From Glycine soja (Eukaryota > Streptophyta > Magnoliopsida > Fabales > Fabaceae), in assembly GCF_004193775.1 (NCBI RefSeq), contig NC_041006.1, forward strand, positions 20,024,817 to 20,088,816: a stretch of 64,000 nucleotides of DNA, read 5' to 3'. The notes beneath the pieces are model-generated. The model did not search any database and had not been told where the DNA came from. It saw only the letters and a list, made by a program, of their open reading frames with translations. Of this stretch, positions 34,906-46,840 are shown piece by piece. Numbering within the stretch: position 1 is the stretch's first letter; every line of letters begins with the position of its first letter. A program made the position numbers and the translations under genes.

Positions 34906-35281
34906 TCATGGCGGAAGAGAAGTAGGGTGAAGTAAGGAGGTCTCCTCCACCACTACATCCACTAAGGAGGGATTTGTGAGGAATGGTTCCAGCTGGTGTC
35001 CATTGACCTTGAAGCCCTTATCTGTGGATTCACTTTTGATCTCAACTGTACCATAAGGAAAAACATTAGTCACCACAAAAGGAACAGTCCACTTTGACCT
35101 CAACTTACCACTCATGAGTCTGAGCCTAGAGTTATACAATAAAACTTTCTGTCCAACCACGAAGTCTTTCTTAGCTATCAAGCTGTCATGGAACTTCTTG
35201 GTCTTCTCCTTGTAGAATTTGGAATTCTCATAGTCTTCTAAACGGATCTTATCTAGCTCACTTAGTTGCAACTTCCTTTCC
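34906..35281 (-). pseudogene. Gypsy pol, integrase C-terminal end
   Basis: The minus-strand frame has [58 protein letters not shown] and [12 protein letters not shown]. This is the integrase tail of Athila/Tat-type plant gypsy elements. The rest of pol would lie to the right but is replaced at 35282 by repeat copy B. The gap between its stop and the LTR (34199-34905) is non-coding. Confidence 0.85.
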
Positions 35282-37633
35282 TCTCATTTTCAAGGGTTTT
35301 TCAAAGGAAGTGGAAAAACACCTATCGCAACCTAGGTGCGTCTTCTCATGAAGAAAACGCGTGGAGTCGCCACCAACGTTTATTCGAGACCAAAAAGGGG
35401 TCTCCGAATTTTGAAAGTAAGGGTTCGGGAGTTGTTTACGCATGGGGAAGGTATTAGCACCCCACGCGCCCATCACAAAGGGACGACAACCTTTAATCGT
35501 GTGTGCAAAACATGACTTCAAAATTGTGTATTTTCCCTTTTTATATTTTATTTTTTGTCGACAAGGGTGCCCTTGCTCCTACGTATCCTCAAGTGCGATG
35601 AGGAATTCAGACCTACGTAGTTCTTTAAGTCTGAAATTTTGTGTGTTACATTGATTTTATGTTTTTTGAAAGATTGATTTTAATTGCGAACCAAAGTCGT
35701 TTAAGGCATTGGACCTTGAAACCATGTTTTAAATTTGAAAAACAGAGAGAATCGTTAAGGCGTTGGACCTTGAAACGATCCCAAGTGATGTTTAGTGAAA
35801 TGCAGAGAGAATTGTTAAGGCGTTGGACCTTGAAACGATCTCAAGTGATGATGAGGACATGACCAAGAGCAAGGGCAAGGATCCACTTGAAGGACTTGGA
35901 GGACCTATGACAAGGGCTAGAGCAAGGAAATCCAAGGAAGCTCTTCAACAAGTGTTGTCCATACTATTTGAATACAAGCCCAAGTTTCAAGGAGAAAAGT
36001 CCAAGGTTGTGAGTTGTATCATGGCCCAAATGGAGGAGGACTAAATGACACCACTTTGTCTCAATTTTAGAGCGTTTAGTTTGTCTAAATAATGGCCCAA
36101 TCCTTGTAAAGTTGGCTGACCAAAAATATGTTTTGGGTTAATCAACTAAAAGAGCTTTAGTTAGGTTTAGTTCAAGTTGTAATAAGGGCCCAATTGGCAA
36201 CCTAGGCATCAGCCTTTTGGGAGACCAAATGGTGGCTGACTTGATGGTTGTTGGGGGTGACTTTTGGTTGCCACAATTTCAGTTACACTCAGCCATTAAG
36301 TTCTTTTAATTCCCTAGGTTAATGGCATTAAGTTCTTTTAATTCTAGGTTAGTGGGTCATTACTAAAATATGATGTAAAGCTTCTATATAAGCTGAACCA
36401 TTTTATCAATAAACACAAGTTGAGTTTTATTTAGAAAATTAGAGTTTATCTCTTTTATCTTAGTGAGAGTGATTCTCCTAAATTCTTGAGTGATTCAAGA
36501 ACACCCTGGTTGTATCAAAGGACTTTCACAACCTTTGTGTGTTGCCCTCGCCGAAAAGAGTGATTCTTTCCTTCCTTTCATCTTCAACCTTGCTCTTTAA
36601 AACCACAATTCCAGAAAATCCATTTCTGCCCAAAATTATCTCGTGGCCATAACTCCCGTTTTATGCATTCAAATTAAGTGATTCTTGAGCCTAAATTGAA
36701 TTTCAAAATGAGACCTTTCACCTCGTTTTGGAATCACCTCATTTGGAGCCCTGTAGCTTGAGTTATTGTCATTTCTATATTTCTGTCCAGCCACCACTTA
36801 ACCTACGTTTTATCATCTCATTCTTCCATTTTTTGCCAAGAACCACCTTATTAAGACCCACGAAATTAACCACCTTATTTTCCATCCTTTCCTTAATCAA
36901 TTTCTGCATTTTCCATCAAGGTTTAATCCTAGACGATCCTAAGTCAGCCCTTGTGCCATGAGGGTTCATATCAAGCGATATTTGATGAAATGAAGAAGTT
37001 TATTTGTTGGTTTTATTTTGGTTTTGCTTATTAACCTTCAATCTTTTGAAAAGATAACTTGCGGTACTAATGATCGGTTAAAACTCACTTTACAAGAAGA
37101 AAATGAGATTACTAATGATAGAAGAAGGATATGAAGATGCACAAAACAAGAAAGAGGACCCCTAAGGGTGCATGGATCGCATTCAAACCCTTAAAACAAA
37201 AACTAATCAGATGATGAGCAAAGAACGAACGAAGAACGATGTACAAGTCGATTACGGTCGCAATTCGGTAGCACCTCGGCCTTGTTGTTCTCTTCTTTCT
37301 TCTTCTTCTCTCTGATTTCTCTCAATTTCTCTCAATGTTGGACCTTGGATCCCTTTACTCCGCCTCCCTCACACCTATTTATAGCAAAAGATCGCATTAG
37401 GGATCATGGAAGCTCGCCCAGGCGACCCAGAGACTAGCTTGGGTGAGCCAGGGTTCAAAAAAAATCTTAGAATGACCCTTTTGCCCTCCCGTTTGGGTAT
37501 TTTTCACATTCTTGATCAAAACATCGAATGATCATCTGTTTCGCACTGTAACTGGCGTTCAAGACCATAAGTCAACTAGTAAGGATCAAAAGATCAACAA
37601 ACGATAGTCCCCAAATGAAATTAGGGTATGACA
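35282..37633 (-). repeat. LTR family T, copy B (interrupted)
   Basis: Aligned with copy A from TCTCATTTTCAAGG to TATGACA, interrupted by 35846-36970. The AAGGCGTTGGACCTTGAAA units are at 35695-35840. No target duplication was found, and the left end cuts a gypsy pol fragment, so this junction may come from recombination rather than simple insertion. Confidence 0.6.
35846..36970 (+). mobile_element. Solo-LTR-like insertion with pol-tail ORF
   Basis: Unit of 1125 bases, TGATGATGAGGACATG...GGGTTCATA, flanked by TCAAG at 35841-35845 and 36971-36975. The first 190 bases are open (KGKDPLEGLGGPMTRARARK, LQQVLSILFEYKPKFQGEKS), like the far C-terminal tail of some legume gypsy polyproteins. TATA box CTATATAAG at about 36393 and AATAAA at about 36410. 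So the pol frame probably ran into the LTR of the parent element. The last bases are TA, not CA. Confidence 0.65.
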
Positions 37634-38473
37634 ACACCCTATTACAGTACCCAACACACAAGAGACACTAAGAGGAACTCAAACTAACTAGGAGAAAGGC
37701 TTAGAAGTCAAGATTACCTCAGAGAAGCTATGAAATGGAGGATTGGGGGAATTTTCTCCATTGAATCCTTGAGGAGGATGCTGAGGATTCTGCTCTGATT
37801 AAAATATTCCTCTTGGTGTGGGGGTTAAGCGACAAGCAACGGTAGCTCGTGGCAGTCACCAGTGGTCGTGGGTGGTGGAGAAGGAGGTGTTAGGGTTTGG
37901 GTGACATTTGTAGAGGAGGAGAGAGTGAAAATCATGTTTTTCATGCTAAAGAACATATTTATAATCTACAGATCTCGCTTAGTGAGCTCATCTCACTAAG
38001 CGGGAGTCCACATTTTGCGCTTAGCACGACAATCCGCGCTTAGCGCAACTCCCTCGGCACTAAGTCTCGCTTAGTGAGCTAATTCTCGCTCAGCGCAATT
38101 CCCTCTCGGGTTGGAATTGCGCTTAGCACTCCCTTCGCACTTAGGGAGACATCAAAAGTTATTATTTTCAAAATCCCAACGATCAGACTGTGGAGAATTG
38201 TCTTAAGAACCTCTGGTTAAAATTTGAAAACAATCCAACGGTTAACAAATCTGTGATTGCGAATTTACAGAAATAGGTTTAGGTAAAATTTGAAATCTTA
38301 TAATTTCAACTTAGTTCAACAAAACTCCACATAACTCAACATCCACATCAAGAAATTCACACATGACTAATTCAAGCCATACCTTAACTCATTCAAGTAA
38401 ACCATACAGTCAAATAACATGATAAATACAACTAAACATCGATTTATAATTAGTAATATTTCAAGGTGTTACA
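37629..38473 (-). repeat. LTR-like block with GCTTAGCGC motifs
   Basis: Plus strand TGACAACACCC...AAGGTGTTACA, so on the minus strand it starts TGTAACACC. CGCTTAGTGAGC, CACTAAGCGGG and GCGCTTAGCGCAA motifs crowd 37975-38150. There is no matching duplication at its own two ends. The right flank ATTTG matches the left flank of 22059. Confidence 0.5.
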
Positions 38474-40008
38474 ATTTGCAGCTACAGTCCCTCATAAAAA
38501 GTAGTTTGAATCCTTCTATCAAATTATGTTATTATGGCCTAACACTGAAACTATTTCATTCATCCATTTTCCTACTATTGGCATTTAGCTCCTTTTATCT
38601 TGTCTTGGTACCTTGACCAAAACATCATACTCCAATAGCATATCTTTTTGGTGTTGTTTAACATGCACCTTCTCTGTTCTATCTCAGTTGTTAGATGAGG
38701 GTGATATTTACATAAATGTAAAAAGGTATATATAATCAATTATTATAAGAGCTTCTGAATCCATGCTCTGCTTTGAAGGGTGCATTGTAGAAGCCATCAC
38801 CTATCTTCTCTGATCTTGTGTTTATTTAGTACCAATTTAGAGTCACATGGATCATTTTCCTTCCTTGTTTGTGCCACATTATCTTATATGCAAAGTGTAA
38901 ACTCATTCTTCACTTGCTTGCAACATTGTTTTGAGAAATAAAGGAACACTGCTTGAACCAAGATTGTGGTAGGTGAAGTATACAACTTCATCCATTAGTG
39001 ATTTTGATTGGTCAGATTAGCAGTTAGGTTAGTCAGTCAAAGAAATACAAGGGGTTATGTTAGAAAGAAGGGGAATAAGTCAGCAATTGATTAGGCCCAT
39101 TAAGGGTGGGTTTATGCTAGCAAATCAGTAGTTATGTATGAATAGAAAAAGGGGTTGAGAAGGGCTTTATCTTGTCATTTGAGAGAGCAACCAGGTTTAT
39201 GCTAACAAGATACCAGGTTTCTTTCAGATTTGAACAAAACAACAAAAGAAAAATGCTAACATCAGGTTAGAATATTGTAATTCTTTATTTGAGAAAATTT
39301 GGGGGGTATTGAGGATTTTTTTTATTAGTTGAAAAGCTTTCTAACATTAAGAAAATATTTCAGGATCTAACATAGGTTAAGATTTAGGATTTTTTATTTA
39401 TTATAATAATTCCTTTGGTTGTGCTGTTTTGAATCTTTCTTAACATGATTATTGACTAATTTTAGTTTAGGAACTATTGCACCATAATTTATGTTCATTT
39501 TCAGACTAGCAATGCCCATGTTTTCAAGTTTTGTGACTTTTACTTTCTGGTTTTAAGAAATTATGCACGCAATTTATAGCTGGTGTAATCTTTCGAAGGA
39601 AGGCCAATGGAAATAATAAGTATTATTAATTCATAGTACTATATAAATAACGAGTATGATGAATGTGCTAACTATGACATCAAAAATGGGCTCTCAACCT
39701 AATGTTCTGATCCAGAAAGTCACTGCTATGATGAATAGGGTAGGTAACAATCTTCTTATATTTTGGGGTCATGTTATGGATCATGGCCAAAAGGTACACC
39801 AACAATTCATAAAGACTAAAGAGGAATGCCAACCAGATTGTAATAATCCTCACATTTGTGTCCTCTTTTGAGTTTCAACAATGTCAAACAAATGGGTACT
39901 CATAGACTGTAGTAATTAGTTTGTATTGTCTAAAAAGATTAGTAAATGGATTTATATTCAAATTAATATCCCATTCTTCTTTTTAAGCTAAAAATAATAT
40001 TTAAACAC

Positions 40009-40102
<94 letters not shown>

Positions 40103-41077
40103 GGATAAAGGACCATCTATAAGAATAAGATTTTTGTTTGTCTTTTTTGGGAAGGTGCAGTGCAGGATTGAGTTATTTTGATTCTTGGTCATGGGGATCA
40201 AGCATTGCTTTCTACAAGATGAGAATGCATGTGCTTCCATAGTTTGATGTGGCTTGCCATCTTCAGAGTTAACAGCATGAATCTGAACATTTGTGAACCA
40301 AAAAGTGATGTAAACCTCACAAAGGAGAGTTCATGAATATAATTATATATTTTAGGAAGCACCCACACTCACCTTACATGTGAAAGTCATAAAGGAAAAG
40401 GGATAATGCATAACTTTAACCTTTCCATAATAACCATAACTTTGAAGCTTTTGTACCAGATTAAATATAATCCAAATTCCAATTTTGTATCTAAACTATA
40501 ACATTTAATTTTTTACAAAATGTGATACATATCCTTGTTGTGGCAGTATGGCCCATGGCTAATTGGTCTATGCTTTTTATTTACATATCCTTGCAAAATG
40601 TATAACCTGAATCATTATATTCCAAGTATACTAGCATAGGTGTTACGATTTTTCAACTTCATTTTACTCAGTTTGCTATTACTTCATATGTGAACTATGA
40701 TCATGCTGTTCTCGGGTATTCTGGGTTAGGGATGATGAATTTTATTCATTAAAATGGATAGTTTGTTTATGAATTATGATATTTTGTGCTAAGTTGAGAG
40801 GGTTTGATTGATAATACCTATTAAAATGAATTTAAATAATGTATAATAGTATAATAACCTATATTGGTCTTCACTGCAATGCACATTGGCAAATGATTGT
40901 CATTTTGGCTAAGGAAAATGTTGTCATCTAGTTTTGTTCGTTGCATAATAGGCCAAACAACTATCTCAAAGGAATAATTAACAAGTCAGTATTATTTTTC
41001 AATACATTTGCATTAGCATTAGTCGGGAACATCAATATTTTAATTGTACAATAAGCATCCATGTTTGTATTCAACAG
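38474..41077. other. CACTA 2 right internal region, mostly degraded
   Basis: AT-rich. No confident gene. Upstream exons of the Ulp1-like gene should lie here but could not be recognised. An AT microsatellite is at 40010-40099. Confidence 0.4.
40010..40099. repeat. (AT)n microsatellite
   Basis: About 45 uninterrupted AT units. The IYIYIY reading frame across it is not a gene. Confidence 0.97.
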
Positions 41078-41518
41078 TGCTTTGAAAGGACTTGACGATA
41101 CTCCACAAAGTAAATCCAAGGTTGTTGCTAGGTGGATTGTTGTTAAAATAAGTCATTTAAACAATGTTTCTAGTTATATTTTAGTATTGTGTAGACTAAT
41201 TTGTACTTAACGTTGAATATCTAAATTTCATAATGTTTTTAGTGTAATAGACAAAAAGGAAGTATTGAGTGTGGGTATTACATCATGCACTGGATGTCAA
41301 CTATAATCTTAGGAAGTTTCAAGAATAATTGGGAAACGATAATTATTTAATTCAAACAATTTTCATTTTGTTATGATTGGTACGGATTATATTATTAAGT
41401 TATGTTTTATTATATCATGCAGTATTTCAATGATGCTAGACCATTGGAACCAGAGAAATTGAAGGCGTTTCGCGTCCAGTGGACAAAATATTATTTGAAA
41501 GTTAAAAATGAAACCTAA
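41078..41518 (+). pseudogene. Ulp1-type cysteine protease, last three exons
   Basis: Exons 41078-41147 (LKGLDDTPQSKSKVVARWIV), 41243-41338 (CNRQKGSIECGYYIMHWMST) and 41423-41518 (YFNDARPLEPEKLKAFRVQW, stop TAA). Phases agree and each upstream AG is present. ECGYY holds the catalytic cysteine of the C48 (Ulp1/SUMO-protease-like) family, and WARWIVVK-type and YFNDARPLEPE blocks are familiar from the Ulp1 genes carried by plant CACTA and Mutator elements. Both visible 5' splice sites read AT instead of GT (ATAAGT and ATAATT), so normal splicing is unlikely. The upstream histidine region was not found. Confidence 0.7.
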
Positions 41519-41762
41519 GATGTTTAGGCAATTTTGCATTTGTAGTTTAGTTACTTTACATTTTTTTATAATTCATGTCTCCTTAACATTAAATATTTTT
41601 TTCATTCATAGTAATTAATAAATTTTTCATGGAATTTCTGGTCAAAATTGTTTCAAAACAGAATGAAAATTATATGTTGTGTGGTCTGTTTTTAAAATTT
41701 GCAAGTTAATTTTGGGGTTATTGAAAAAATAGACATCATATTAAAAAAAATCATAAAAACAA

Positions 41763-42225
41763 TATCGGTTTTTTTAAATAACCGATGTTAAATTTCATTA
41801 ACAACATCAGTTTTGGGAAAAACCAATGTTGCTGGTAATAAAACAACATCGGTTCTTATCAAAAACCGATGTCTGTTATAGAAAACAACATCAGTTTTTA
41901 ATAAAATTTGATGTTGTCTTATTACCAGCAACATCGATTTTCAAAACCGATGTTAATATAGACATACAACATCGATTTTTACTAAAAACTGATTTTGTCT
42001 TTATATATTAATATCGGTTTTGGTTAAAACCGATGTTGATATGAAGATGTATAAATTTTTATTATTATTATTATTATTATATAACATTGGTTGTTTAAAT
42101 AACCGATGTTGTAATTTTATATTAACATCGGTTTTTGGAAAATCGATGTTAACGATAATACTTTTAACGTCGGTACTTTCAACATCGATTAATAACCAAT
42201 GTTGAAACCCTATATTTTAGTAGTA
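41763..42225 (+). repeat. Right subterminal repeats and terminus of CACTA 2
   Basis: About a dozen units of AACATCGGTTTT/AAAACCGATGTT, often as inverted pairs, then TATTTTAGTAGTA at 42213-42225. An (ATT)n run is at 42058-42079. Confidence 0.75.
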
Positions 42226-43116
42226 TATGTTTAATCCAATTATATACTTTTCTATTTCACTTGATATATATTTTGTTGGGCATCTCTTCTACATTTTAGA
42301 TTTTCCTAATTGATAGTACCATTCATACAAAATGTGATCATCCAATCCATTTGTATATTTCTCCCTTGACTCTTCGTTAAAGATTTTCTTCAATATTTAT
42401 GTTGTTACAACGATCTACTATTTTTGTATTGATTGGTATAGTTTGTTTTCTTTTGAAATCAAAGATGTAAACAATATTGAAATATATTATTATTGTTATT
42501 ATTATTAAATCAGCTTTATGATTGTTATTGATAACTTTGACGAAAAGTTCAGATTAGGAAAAGATTAATTATATTTTGATAACTAGAAGTTTTAAATATT
42601 CAATCAACAAATTTTTTTCTCTATCTTTCTCTTCTTGCAACATCAATCAAATTAATCATTTATCTCCCATGTCTTTCTTTCTCTCTTAAGATATATACAA
42701 CTCAACGGTCAAATATGATTTATATATCAATAAATAAAATCTGAAATTTGAACTCATTATTGTTAATGTGAATGGAAGACATGATTTTCTTTTCTTTTCT
42801 TTTTTTTTATCACAGGGAAATCAAAACTTGATTAAATGTGTACCGTTGGCTTATTATTATTAACTTAAATATTTTTTTTAGTTTAAGGAAAGAGCCAAAC
42901 TTCAATATTAAGAAATTTAAAATAATTTACATATAACTATTTAACCAACTGAAATAAAATCGTTAATTAATTTTTAAAATTCATTCAAGACAATAAGTAG
43001 AGACAAACATTTTGGTACAAGATTAGCATATTGATATGAATTTGGTGTTGTAAACGGGTAACAAGGGAACCGTAGCCCTGAAAAGGCTTACAAACTTTGT
43101 AAAGTGGATGTTATAT
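42226..43116. other. Intergenic, no gene seen
   Basis: AT-rich, no supported frame or repeat. Confidence 0.5.
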
Positions 43117-43125
43117 TTTGATGAA

Positions 43126-44262
43126 GGGTGTTGCTAGGAGCACCCAGCATTATTGCTGGTGCACCTAACACCCTACATGAAAAGACAAAAATACCCCCGT
43201 GTATTTTTAAAATATTTTTGTGCACCCGGCTCATTCAGCTTGATCCGCGTATGCTATGGCATGATTCACATAGGTTTTTGTTGACCCGCAGAAGCTATAT
43301 TTGATCCGTAGTTGACGTAGATGATCCATAAGCTGGTTACGGATGAAGTTGATTTATACAGATCAACTTCATCTGTAACTAGCTTGCGGATCAACTTGAT
43401 CCGCAAGAAGCTTGTGTCTTTATTTTTTTTTTATTTTAGAAGGGGATTTTATTTTATTTTTGAATACGAATAACATAAAATTTGCACAAATTCAAACGTT
43501 AAATCATTCCAAACATAAAATAATATTACATTAACTTCAAACATTACATTAACTTAAACAGAGTCGAAAGAAATAAAATTAGCATCAAATATGACAATAA
43601 GTCATGCTAATGTTGCGACAAGGACATATTATCTTCCATTTTGATTACATGCTTACTAAAATAGCTAAAATTTCTATTGGCCCAAATTTTTTTCAGTAGT
43701 TAGAATGCACTAACACCTTCAACACGTCATCGTTGGTTTTCAGTTCAATAATTTTGAATTTGATAATTTTATCTGAATACTCAGTGACTTGGTTGTCGAA
43801 AAAACAATCGTCATACCGTATGTGTTTCATGAATACCATAAGGGAGAATCCCATGAGGCGCAACTTGCTTGATCAAATCCTTTAGTTCATCCATGGTACA
43901 TCCGGAAGGAATGTCAAACTTTTTGAGATTTTTTTCTGTGAACGAGTAACCAACAAACTCATTTTGGCAGGCATCATGAGTAGGGGTCATAGTGACTTCA
44001 AGTATGTTTAATATACCATCTGGTGTTCTACCAATGATGCATAATAACTCAATCGGACCAACACTTGAAAATTGATGATTACACATTAACATTGTATTAA
44101 TATCGTCATCATCATTAAGATGAAAGCACTATTCATAGAAAAGGAAGAAAGAAGAAGCAACAAGGACACTTTCCGAAATTTTAAAAGTTACTGGTGCACT
44201 AGTAGATATGCTGGATGCACGTAGCAACTCCGTAGATATGCTGGATGCACGTAGCAACTCCC
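43126..44262 (-). mobile_element. Short Mutator-like element (MULE)
   Basis: The left end, GGGTGTTGCTAGGAGCACCC..., and the right end, the complement of GGAGTTGCTACGTGCATCC, form imperfect terminal inverted repeats of about 40 bases. They are flanked by TTTGATGAA (43117-43125) and TTTGATCAA (44263-44271), a 9-base duplication with one mismatch. The right terminal repeat contains a tandem duplication of a 30-base segment (44202-44261). At 1137 bases it lacks a transposase core. Confidence 0.65.
43811..44092 (-). pseudogene. MULE-borne ORF fragment, 93 codons
   Basis: Intact frame MLMCNHQFSSVGPIELLCII...DIPSGCTMDELKDLIKQ...PYGIHETHTV. No domain is certain. The CTMDELKDLIKQ stretch resembles the N-terminal region of proteins encoded by plant Mutator-like elements. 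It lies inside the inverted-repeat element, so it is probably the first part of a lost transposase gene. Confidence 0.4.
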
Positions 44263-44271
44263 TTTGATCAA

Positions 44272-45522
44272 CATGTGAGTGAGGGCCCAAAAGCTAGTTC
44301 TTGCCCTTATGCTACGTCTCATTGTGATTCCTATCCCTTTCAATCCTGTAACTTTTCACGGTCATTTATCTTTCTGTACAAAGCTGCCATCTGGACTCTG
44401 CTTCCTGGGACTCCACTGCTGGTCCTGCACCAGAAAAAAAGAAAAAACACCCTTTTTCTCTTCCATCAACATGCTGCCACTTCAGAGTTGGAGATTATTC
44501 CTCATACATAAGAATAATGAGCTAAGCCATGTAAAATTACTAATATCATGACTTATGCTTATATCAGCTAATAAAAGAAAAATATTCTAACAAGTTACAA
44601 AAGGAATCTATAGATGATTGGATTTTTTAAGTATATTAACACAATTTTTATTCCTTAATCTGTGTATATAAAAAAATTATTAAAAACTAAATAAATTTTA
44701 TTTTGCTAATCTCTACATGTTTCTCAATGTTAGTCTCGTGTTTTTCGTTCGAGAGATATCTTACTTTAAAATAAAAAATATTAGTTAAATTAATTATAAA
44801 CAATAATCTCTAAAATTAAAAGTAAAATTATGATGGAATAAAAATAAGAAAAGGATTGCTCCCAAGCAACTATACGGACAAAGAAGTGTCGATGACCGAG
44901 GTAGCGTGACTATGCTTTTCATGAAGAATCGGAAGATGGGAAGAGCATATCGTGAGCCACTAGTTCACGAATTTCCCTTATGTGGCTGTTATTCTTTAAT
45001 GCATTTCTCATCAGTTGTTTATGGTGCACAGCATTCTATTAGCCTTCAATGGGTTTGTTAAATTTTTGTCCTCATGGTCAGTTTTCAGTTTTGTTTCTGA
45101 ATTTTGATTTTTTTAATTACCGTAATTGGAAAATTTCGTTTCTTAGTGTGACTTTGAGATATTTCACAAATTTTAGGCCTTTGGGTCTTAATTTCACTTT
45201 CGTAAAATATTATATATATATATAGAAATTGCTAACATAAACTCATTAAAAAATTAGAAGGTGTATGTTAGTATTCAAATTTTTTCAGTTGGACTAAAAA
45301 ATTAATATTTTATTTATTTATTTTAGATCCACGTCAATTAAACGACTGTTATGTAATTTTTTATTTTAATAGATCATATATATACAAATCATATGTAGTT
45401 TAATATTTTTAGGAGTTATTTTAAAATTAATTATTAAAAATTACTTTATATGTTGTCATTACAATTTCATATGATTTTTTCCCTCGGTTCACAGTTTCCA
45501 CGATCATTAAAACAAATAAATG

Positions 45523-45562
<40 letters not shown>

Positions 45563-46840
45563 TACCTTGGGTACATTTAAAAAAATCTAAATTTATAATC
45601 TATTAAAATAGTTCAAAACTACAAGTAACTCTATATAAGCAAATCTCTTTATTAAATCTCTTTTACATATTGTTGAATTGTGTTATATTTTATTAAATTT
45701 AATTTTTTAATTTATTTACAATTTTATTTTTGTCAATATCTTTTATTTATTGATATTTTAAAGCTAGTTAAAGTGTAAATAACAAATATGAATACAAATA
45801 CTTAGGTATCTAATAGATAAGAATACAAGTATTAAATTTAATAGTAGTGCATATATAGAAATTGATTTATATTTTTTTTAAAAAAATTAAGTTTGAGGTG
45901 GTATACTATAAGTCTATAACACCTTACTCAGTTTCTTTCTTAAAAAAATAAACCTTACTCATTTTCTGCCTATTCCCATCCTTAATTACAACAGTTAATC
46001 TTCATTTCAACGATTACTGTCTTATCTCGATAATGAAATTTAACAGTAACCATTGATTTTAATTAAGAACCTTTCTAATAATATTTACATTTCTGTAACT
46101 AAATGTTGGCCTAAATTTAATAGTTAAGAACATTTACCATAAGATAGTAGTAGTTTTTTTCAAAAAAGGCTTTTATAAAAACAAACAGCCTGAAAAGGTG
46201 AAAACAACATATATGAAAAAAATAGAACCTGAAGGATGACGGTCAATTGGTCAACCATAATCCGTCCAATAAACACTGTCGCTTTTAATGTAATAATAAA
46301 CAACAATAAAAGTAAGAAAAAAGAAAAGCAAATGCAACCACATCATTTACTCACAAGCCACACAGCATCGACAGGGTCATAAACTGATACATAATAAATG
46401 AAGTAAATAAATAAATAATTAGTAGTTGGACTTGGATTGTTTGTCCTTCTGCAATAGGAGGCGGTGTTAGCTTAAAAGTTACAATATATTTTCTGTTTTC
46501 ATACAATTGGAAATGATCGAATTTTGTTTTTTTAAAATTTTTAGTATTTTTTTCTTTTCATGTAAAATTAAAATGTTATTTTTTTAGGTTCATATATCCG
46601 AATTTAGGTATATTATTATTTTTTTATATTAATTATATATTTACATTGATTATATATATAATTTATGTAAAAATTATAATTATAGGTTTGAATTTATTTA
46701 AATCTAACTCTAAATTATGATTGGACACATTTCAAATATGAGAAAAAATACACTAAAAAAATTTGCATGTAAAATTTAAACATTTTTAATTTGATGAGAA
46801 AGAAAAATATTTTTAAGCTAGTTTAAAAGACAAATAAATA
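44272..46840. other. Intergenic, no gene seen
   Basis: Very AT-rich. (AT)n microsatellite at 45521-45558. The reading frames at 44245-44551 overlap each other, lack recognisable domains and do not look coding. Confidence 0.5.

Larger units (their letters stand above)
22059..38473 (-). mobile_element. Composite LTR-retrotransposon pile
   Basis: The block starts TGTAATGACCC and ends GGTGTTACA. It is flanked by ATTTG at 22054-22058 and 38474-38478, as one ancestral insertion would leave. The two end segments are not recognisably similar, so the pair may not be two LTRs of one element. Inside are at least five further LTR insertions, four with exact target duplications. Treat the outer boundaries as a hypothesis. 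Confidence 0.35.
20388..42225 (+). mobile_element. CACTA-type transposon 2 with nested insertions
   Basis: The left end CACTACTAGAAAA (20388) is followed by a TTAACATCGG subterminal array. The right end, after a matching array (41763-42210), reads TTTTAGTAGTA, the complement of the terminus with the last base changed. The flanking triplets GAT and TAT differ by one base. Most of the length is the retrotransposon pile at 22059-38473. Without it the element is about 5.4 kb and carries Ulp1-type exons near its right end. Pairing the two ends is inference: they could belong to two damaged elements. Confidence 0.55.

Noticed and set aside
40001..40240. 79-codon minus frame with IYIYIY repeats
   Set aside because: Translation of an (AT)n microsatellite.
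44245..44551. Two overlapping plus-strand frames of about 90 codons
   Set aside because: They overlap in different phases, have no recognisable domain and lie partly in the MULE end repeat.
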